From: Sphingobium sp. | GTDB taxonomy: Bacteria > Pseudomonadota > Alphaproteobacteria > Sphingomonadales > Sphingomonadaceae | Assembly (NCBI GenBank): GCA_009360885.1 | Contig: SPEL01000002.1 | Coordinates: 1 to 64,000, forward strand | Reading direction: 5' to 3' | Length of the DNA stretch: 64,000 nucleotides | Shown: positions 59,322 through 64,000 of the stretch, piece by piece | Layout: each line of letters begins with the position of its first letter | How positions within the stretch are numbered: position 1 is the first letter of the stretch | Translations under genes and position numbers: made by a program | Notes under the pieces: generated by a model | The model's database searches: none | What the model saw: the letters and a program-made list of their open reading frames with translations, nothing else | What the model was told of the DNA's origin: nothing

Positions 59322-59568
59322 TGAGTTCGACCAGAGACGAGTTAATGCGGCGAAATTGAAACACACCTCATTATAGGGGGCGAGCGCGGAGTGTATTCCA
59401 AATTCACCCCCGCAACAGCAACATGATGTTAATAGTGGCCTATATGAGTCTGATGGCCTTTTCACGCCTCCCCATTAATGGGTCGAACTTTAGATCTGGG
59501 TCACTTATCTATTCCCGCATTATGCCTCGTCAGATACTTCCCTCTGGCCAGAAAATGCTCTAATCGCG

Positions 59569-60261
59569 GTGCCCACCCTAGCTTATGCGAAAGATGATGT
59601 GCGCCAGCTTGTAATAGACACAGCAACAGAGGCTCTTTCCGTTGCCTTGCTTGATGACGGGCGAGTTATCGCCTCTCATCATGAAATTGCCGGACGCGGC
59701 CATGCTGAAAAGCTGATGCCGATTATCGCCGCAATGGAAAATGGCGGGCGTGCGGACGAAATTATCGCCAATCATGGCCCCGGCAGCTTTACCGGCGTAA
59801 GGGTTGGTTTGGCAGCAGCACGAGCGCTCGCTTATGCATGGGGCGTACCATTGCGCGCTTATGGCAGCCTTTCCCTGATTGCATCGATGGCACGGAAACA
59901 GGATATGCCGGCAGGCAATGAAAGTCTGTCATCAGATATAATCGTCACAATGAATGGCGGCCATGGTGAAATATTCTGGCAAATATTTGACCGATTAACC
60001 CTTTTTCCCAAAACGCAGCCCACCTCCACTGCCATTGCCGAACTGGCCGGACAGGGCCACAAAGGCCCCTTTTACGGCACAGCCGCACTAACACTCGTCG
60101 AAGCGCAAGGATATGGCGATGCCACCCATATCCACCCCGATGCCCGCGCATTTACCGATTTACCCGTTCACCTCATTCACGCTGACGTCATGCCTTTATA
60201 TGGGCGAGGCGCTGACGCCATTCCTATTGACCAGCGCCCACAGAAACAGAAAGAGAAATAA
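59569..60261 (+). CDS. tsaB: TsaB, t6A synthesis complex subunit
   Basis: Partner of TsaD and TsaE in transferring threonylcarbamoyl to A37 of tRNA. The 230-residue frame has LVIDTATEALSVALLDDGRV, the characteristic NHGPGSFTGVRVGLAAARAL and the dimer segment. The start is uncertain: GTG at 59569 has no Shine-Dalgarno sequence, and a GTG at 59599 would give a start closer to the family (MRQLVIDTATEAL). It is one base apart from rimI. Confidence 0.92.
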   Translation: MPTLAYAKDDVRQLVIDTATEALSVALLDDGRVIASHHEIAGRGHAEKLMPIIAAMENGGRADEIIANHGPGSFTGVRVGLAAARALAYAWGVPLRAYGSLSLIASMARKQDMPAGNESLSSDIIVTMNGGHGEIFWQIFDRLTLFPKTQPTSTAIAELAGQGHKGPFYGTAALTLVEAQGYGDATHIHPDARAFTDLPVHLIHADVMPLYGRGADAIPIDQRPQKQKEK

Positions 60262-60262
60262 T

Positions 60263-60757
60263 ATGCAGCCGGACATCAGCCAGGCCATGCAGATCGTCCG
60301 TTACCCCTATCCCGATCATCGGGCCGAAGCTGCAGCATCTGCGATTATGGAAAGCGCCTTTTCGCCAGCTTATGGTGAAAGCTGGACACCCGCACAGCTC
60401 AGTAGTTTTATCACCCTGCCCGGCGTCACACTGACTCTGGCGGAACTGGACGGCGCCCGCCCCGGCTTCGCGCTAGTGCGTCATGTCGCAGATGAAGCCG
60501 AATTAATGCTGATCGCGGTCGACCCCCAATGGCAAGGCAAGGGTATTGGCAAATATCTCTTACTCGATTGTGTAAAGCACGCCCGGTCTTCACGAATTTC
60601 TGCTATGTATCTTGAAGTTCGCTTTAATAACCCGGCCGTCCTTTTCTATCAGGATCATGGATTTGAGCAGGTTCACCGTCGTCCTTCTTATTACAAGGGC
60701 AATGATGGAACTTATTATGATGCCCTTAGTTTCAAATTGGAACTTACCCGCTCTTAA
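60263..60757 (+). CDS. rimI: RimI-like GNAT N-acetyltransferase
   Basis: Acetylates protein N termini, in E. coli that of ribosomal protein S18. The 164-residue protein has the acetyl-CoA motif (DPQWQGKGIGKYLLLDCVKH) and the C-terminal EVRFNNPAVLFYQDHGFEQV. ATG 60263 follows tsaB by one base, the common tsaB-rimI coupling; the longer in-frame ORF is not needed. Confidence 0.9.
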   Translation: MQPDISQAMQIVRYPYPDHRAEAAASAIMESAFSPAYGESWTPAQLSSFITLPGVTLTLAELDGARPGFALVRHVADEAELMLIAVDPQWQGKGIGKYLLLDCVKHARSSRISAMYLEVRFNNPAVLFYQDHGFEQVHRRPSYYKGNDGTYYDALSFKLELTRS

Positions 60758-60846
60758 AAACCCATTGCTTTTGCCAGTAAAGAAATTATAGGCAAAATCA
60801 CTAAAAGCTAAATTTATGGGTCGCCGCATATTACAGGAGAATTCAT

Positions 60847-61263
60847 ATGGATGAATCAGCAAACAATGAAATGCTCATCACGCTGACATCAGACATTGTC
60901 GCAGCACATGTATCTAATAACAGTGTCGCCGTTTCTGATCTTCCTCAATTGATTCAGAATGTTCACTCAGCTCTTGCCGGACTTGGCGCGCCCATCGCGC
61001 CCCTCGAAACACCGCAGGAACCAGCCGTATCGGTTCGCGCATCGGTAAAGCCTGACTATATTGTCTGCCTCGAAGACGGCAAAAAGCTGAAGATGCTGAA
61101 GCGCCACCTGATGACACATTATCAGATGACCCCCGAGGATTACCGCACCAAGTGGAATCTGCCTGCTGATTATCCAATGGTTGCTCCTAATTATGCGGAA
61201 CAGCGCCGTTCGCTTGCCAAGAAAATTGGCCTCGGCACCACGCGGAGCCGTAAGCGGAAATAA
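60847..61263 (+). CDS. MucR/Ros family transcriptional regulator
   Basis: Zinc-finger DNA-binding regulator of 138 residues, typical of alphaproteobacteria, controlling exopolysaccharide, motility and cell-cycle genes. The finger region is [20 protein letters not shown], then the [20 protein letters not shown] segment and the basic end. The first Cys position of the usual Cys2His2 site is not Cys (DYIVCLEDG has one Cys), as in some MucR proteins. Located between rimI and fur. Confidence 0.92.
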   Translation: MDESANNEMLITLTSDIVAAHVSNNSVAVSDLPQLIQNVHSALAGLGAPIAPLETPQEPAVSVRASVKPDYIVCLEDGKKLKMLKRHLMTHYQMTPEDYRTKWNLPADYPMVAPNYAEQRRSLAKKIGLGTTRSRKRK

Positions 61264-61439
61264 TCTCATCCAGTGAAGATTATCATCGCAGAGCTGCATT
61301 AATAGTGCGCCTGCATATGATAAAATCACTGCTGACGGAACAAGGGGAAGGCCAAACGGCAAAAGCCGCGCCTTCCCCCTTTCTATTTGTGTCAAATAGT
61401 CTAGACTGACGCTGTCTTTCACTTAACCGAGCAGGATGA

Positions 61440-61862
61440 ATGCCCCGCAAAATCGATATTGAGGCATTATGCGCCGAAAAAGGTCTTCGCATTACGGAAC
61501 AGCGGCGGGTAATCGCCAAGGTTCTTTCTGAATCCGACGACCATCCCGACGTGGAAAAGCTGCACGAACGCGCTGCTACGATTGACCCCGGCATTTCCAT
61601 TGCCACCGTCTACCGAACCGTACGCCTGTTCGAAGATGCTGGCATTTTGGAACGGCATGATTTCGGCGATGGTCGCGCCCGTTATGAAGCCGCACCAGAA
61701 GCACATCATGACCATCTCATTGACGTTGAAACCGGCAATGTAATCGAATTTGTTGATCCGGAACTGGAACTGCTGCAAAAGCAGATCGCCGAAAAACTAG
61801 GGTTCCGCCTCGTCGATCACCGGATGGAACTCTATGGCGTCGCCATTGAGCGTAAGAATTAA
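61440..61862 (+). CDS. Fur/Mur family metal-responsive regulator
   Basis: Represses metal-uptake or related genes when bound to Fe or Mn (140 residues). The winged helix contains LRITEQRRVIAKVL and SIATVYRTVRLFEDAG, and HHDHLIDVETGNVIEF is the metal-binding loop. The CxxC of classic Fur is replaced (IDVETG), and no C-terminal Cys pair exists, as in alphaproteobacterial Mur-type proteins, so manganese or haem rather than iron may be sensed. It is 176 bases downstream of mucR. Confidence 0.9.
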   Translation: MPRKIDIEALCAEKGLRITEQRRVIAKVLSESDDHPDVEKLHERAATIDPGISIATVYRTVRLFEDAGILERHDFGDGRARYEAAPEAHHDHLIDVETGNVIEFVDPELELLQKQIAEKLGFRLVDHRMELYGVAIERKN

Positions 61863-61989
61863 TCCTCCATCCTATTCGCATAAGAAAAAGCCATGCGCTC
61901 GCCTCTCTTCATTCAGGATAGTGGCGATGCGCGTGTCTTTTGTACCGTTATGACACAATCTTCATCCTCTCTTCCATCCTGCTACGCCC

Positions 61990-62877
61990 ATGATGATGGA
62001 GGCAAACGTAGATAATTCTGATTTAGTCGCCCTGCCAGTGCGATCAGATACGTCAGAGCGTTCCGATATGGAGCATCTACAATCCAACACTTCGGCGCCG
62101 GGTGTTTCGACGGCATTCGGATATGGTCCTATGGGTAAATTGCGCCGTGCGAAACGTATCGCCGCGCTCTTTCTTTGCCTTGGGCTTTGCCTGCCGCCTC
62201 ATTTATTTTGCCGCCTGCTCAGCCTGCCTTCCCATTGGCCCAGACGCTTCCTGGCGCTCGCTGCGCGCAGCCTCGGCGTTCGGGTGCGCACAAGCTGCAT
62301 CCCGCGGAAACAGGATATATTCTTCGTTGCTAATCATCTTAGCTGGCTGGATATATTGGCATTAGGCGGCGCAACCGGCACGGCCTTCATCGCCAAGGAT
62401 GATATGGAAAAATGGCCGGTTGTTGGCTGGTTATCAAAACTCAATGACACGATTTTCGTCTCCCGTGCCAATCGGGCTGACGTAAGGGAGCAGATCAAAA
62501 CCTTACGCGCTGCACTGGAAAAGCATAAACCCCTTGCCCTATTCCCCGAAGGCACAACCGGCGATGGTGAGCATATCCTCCCCTTCAAGCCTGCTTTGCT
62601 TGCGGGATTAATGCCGCCGCCCCGTGCGCTCGATATTCAGCCAGTCTATATTGATTATGGCAGCGCTCTTGATGATGTCCGCTGGCCGGAGGAGGAAGGC
62701 TTTGCCGCCAATGCCGCCCGCATCATCGGGCGCAAAGGGCATCTGTGCGTCACCCTCCATTTTCTGCCGCCTTTTGACCCGGAAGACTATGCTGATCGCA
62801 AAGCTATAGCCGAAGAAGCGCGAAATCGTATTTTGGCATGGCAATCCGCTTCCTTAGACCGCCCCTCCCCTGTATAG
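61990..62877 (+). CDS. 1-acyl-sn-glycerol-3-phosphate acyltransferase (PlsC family)
   Basis: Membrane-bound lysophosphatidic acid acyltransferase for phospholipid synthesis (295 residues). An N-terminal membrane helix (about 53-75) precedes the HX4D motif (NHLSWLD) and the second motif FPEGTTGDG. The first 45 residues are polar; a later start is possible. It ends eight bases before miaB. Confidence 0.92.
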   Translation: MMMEANVDNSDLVALPVRSDTSERSDMEHLQSNTSAPGVSTAFGYGPMGKLRRAKRIAALFLCLGLCLPPHLFCRLLSLPSHWPRRFLALAARSLGVRVRTSCIPRKQDIFFVANHLSWLDILALGGATGTAFIAKDDMEKWPVVGWLSKLNDTIFVSRANRADVREQIKTLRAALEKHKPLALFPEGTTGDGEHILPFKPALLAGLMPPPRALDIQPVYIDYGSALDDVRWPEEEGFAANAARIIGRKGHLCVTLHFLPPFDPEDYADRKAIAEEARNRILAWQSASLDRPSPV

Positions 62878-62885
62878 ATGACGTG

Positions 62886-64000
62886 ATGAATCACCCAAAA
62901 AAAACTACCACCCCGCGCACTTTCCACGTCAAATCTTTTGGCTGCCAGATGAACGTCTATGATGGCGAACGCATGGCCGAAATGCTGGGCGCACAGGGGA
63001 TGGTCCCTGCCGAGGAAGGTGTTGACGCCGATATGGTGGTTTTGAATACCTGCCATATCCGTGAAAAAGCGGTCGATAAGGTCTATTCCGACATTGGCCG
63101 TTTGCGCCGCGATGATGGCAGCCGTCCGATGATTGCCGTCGCAGGCTGCGTCGCGCAGGCAGAAGGCGGGGAAATTACCCGCCGCACCAATATGGTCGAT
63201 ATTGTCGTGGGACCGCAAGCCTATCACCGCCTCCCCGACCTGATTGACAAAGCCGCGCGCGGCGAAGAGGCGCTCGATACCGATATGCCTGTGCTGTCGA
63301 AATTTGGCGCGCTACCGGATCGCCCGAAACAGCCCCGCCCAACGGCTTTCCTCACGGTGCAGGAAGGGTGCGACAAATTCTGCACTTATTGCGTTGTGCC
63401 TTATACACGCGGCGCAGAAATCAGCCGGCCTTGGGCTGCCATTATCGACGAGGCCAAGGCCCTGATTGATGGCGGGGTACGCGAAATCAGCCTGCTGGGC
63501 CAGAATGTCAACGCATGGCGCGGTGAGGATGCGACCGGCAAGCAGCAAGGCCTTGCAGGCCTTATCCGCGCGCTGGATAAGATGGAGGGGCTGGAACGCA
63601 TCCGCTACACCACCAGCCACCCCAATGACATGGAGGATGACCTCATCACCGCCCATGGCGATGTGGAAAAACTGATGCCTTATCTCCATTTGCCGGTGCA
63701 ATCAGGCTCTGACCCGATATTGAAGGCGATGAACCGCAGCCATAGCCGCGACAGCTATCTGCGCTTGCTGGATCGTTTCCGCGCTGCCCGGCCCGATATT
63801 GCCCTGTCCGGGGATTTCATCGTCGGCTTCCCCGGCGAAACCGATGCGGATTTTCAGGATACTATGTCGCTCATTCGTGACGTAGGCTATGCTTATGCGT
63901 TCTCGTTCAAATATAGCCCCCGCCCCGGAACGCCCGCCGCCGATATGGCCCACCAAATCACGCCAGAGGTGATGAGCGCTCGTTTGCAGGAACTCCAGAC
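62886..64000 (+). CDS. miaB: tRNA-2-methylthio-N6-dimethylallyladenosine synthase MiaB (partial)
   Basis: Radical-SAM enzyme making ms2i6A37 in tRNAs. The window shows the first 371 codons: the N-terminal UPF0004 domain ([35 protein letters not shown]) with its three cysteines, the radical-SAM CxxxCxxC ([17 protein letters not shown]) and the HLPVQSGS segment. It runs off the right edge with no stop. The ATG at 62886 follows plsC. Confidence 0.95.
   Translation, partial: MNHPKKTTTPRTFHVKSFGCQMNVYDGERMAEMLGAQGMVPAEEGVDADMVVLNTCHIREKAVDKVYSDIGRLRRDDGSRPMIAVAGCVAQAEGGEITRRTNMVDIVVGPQAYHRLPDLIDKAARGEEALDTDMPVLSKFGALPDRPKQPRPTAFLTVQEGCDKFCTYCVVPYTRGAEISRPWAAIIDEAKALIDGGVREISLLGQNVNAWRGEDATGKQQGLAGLIRALDKMEGLERIRYTTSHPNDMEDDLITAHGDVEKLMPYLHLPVQSGSDPILKAMNRSHSRDSYLRLLDRFRAARPDIALSGDFIVGFPGETDADFQDTMSLIRDVGYAYAFSFKYSPRPGTPAADMAHQITPEVMSARLQELQ

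Overview
The window looks like chromosome of an alphaproteobacterium of the order Sphingomonadales. The evidence is a set of alphaproteobacterial marker families (an RcdA-like DUF1465 protein, a MucR zinc-finger regulator, a Fur/Mur-type regulator without the usual CxxC, a DksA with a degenerate zinc finger, YdcH/DUF465 proteins, a BA14K-like protein), a TamA/TamB pair, a MipA/OmpV porin, moderate-to-high GC, and the gene order tsaB-rimI-mucR-fur-plsC-miaB. This is inference from gene content; the species cannot be read from the sequence.

Layout. 1-5.2 kb: a large type V autotransporter on the minus strand, then a gene-poor stretch with what looks like the C-terminal end of a tyrosine integrase and a 42-nt copy of a tRNA-Met 3' end. 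Together these look like the right end of an old tRNA-borne island that continues left of the window. 5.2-11.7 kb (minus): a DUF4403 lipoprotein, then the fatty-acid cluster fabD-fabG-acpP-fabF ending in mltG. 11.8-13.2 kb: the ribosomal operon rpsF-rpsR-rplI with a good terminator. 13.2-14.7 kb (minus): folE and a pteridine-reductase-like SDR, joined by a one-base overlap. 14.9-18.4 kb: a thiolase and a FadB/FadJ-type multifunctional protein for beta-oxidation. 18.7-20.7 kb: glnB and glnA. 20.8-28 kb (minus): a small VOC protein and tamA-tamB. 28-30 kb: RcdA-like protein, two DUF465 proteins (one only 51 residues) and DksA.

30.5-31.5 kb: a Ser-rich low-complexity exported protein with a PEP-CTERM-like tail. 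31.7-34.8 kb: serS-surE-potassium channel. 35.0-36.6 kb: a BA14K-like secreted protein and a strikingly AT-rich acyltransferase that looks acquired. 37-43 kb: rimO, a DUF3298 lipoprotein, a leucyl aminopeptidase, an NlpC/P60 hydrolase and argC. 43-48 kb: a sorbosone-dehydrogenase-like protein, a DUF815 ATPase, Sua5/TsaC, a small lipoprotein and aqpZ. 48-51.7 kb: fadD-msrA, a MipA/OmpV protein and tRNA-Val(CAC). 51.9-58.4 kb: hslVU, an M16 peptidase and a RhlE-type helicase. 58.7-64 kb: nfuA, then tsaB-rimI-mucR-fur-plsC-miaB, with miaB cut by the window end.

Most genes are core functions: membrane lipid synthesis and breakdown, translation and tRNA position-37 modification (Sua5, TsaB, MiaB), nitrogen control, envelope biogenesis, proteostasis and metal regulation. 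I found no defence system, CRISPR array, intact prophage or biosynthetic cluster. The accessory signals most worth attention are the island scar with its autotransporter, the Ser-rich PEP-CTERM protein, the AT-rich acyltransferase, the FolM/PTR1-like reductase beside folE, the TamA N-terminal extension with a collagen-like micro-ORF in front of it, and a possible S6:S18-binding leader before rpsF.
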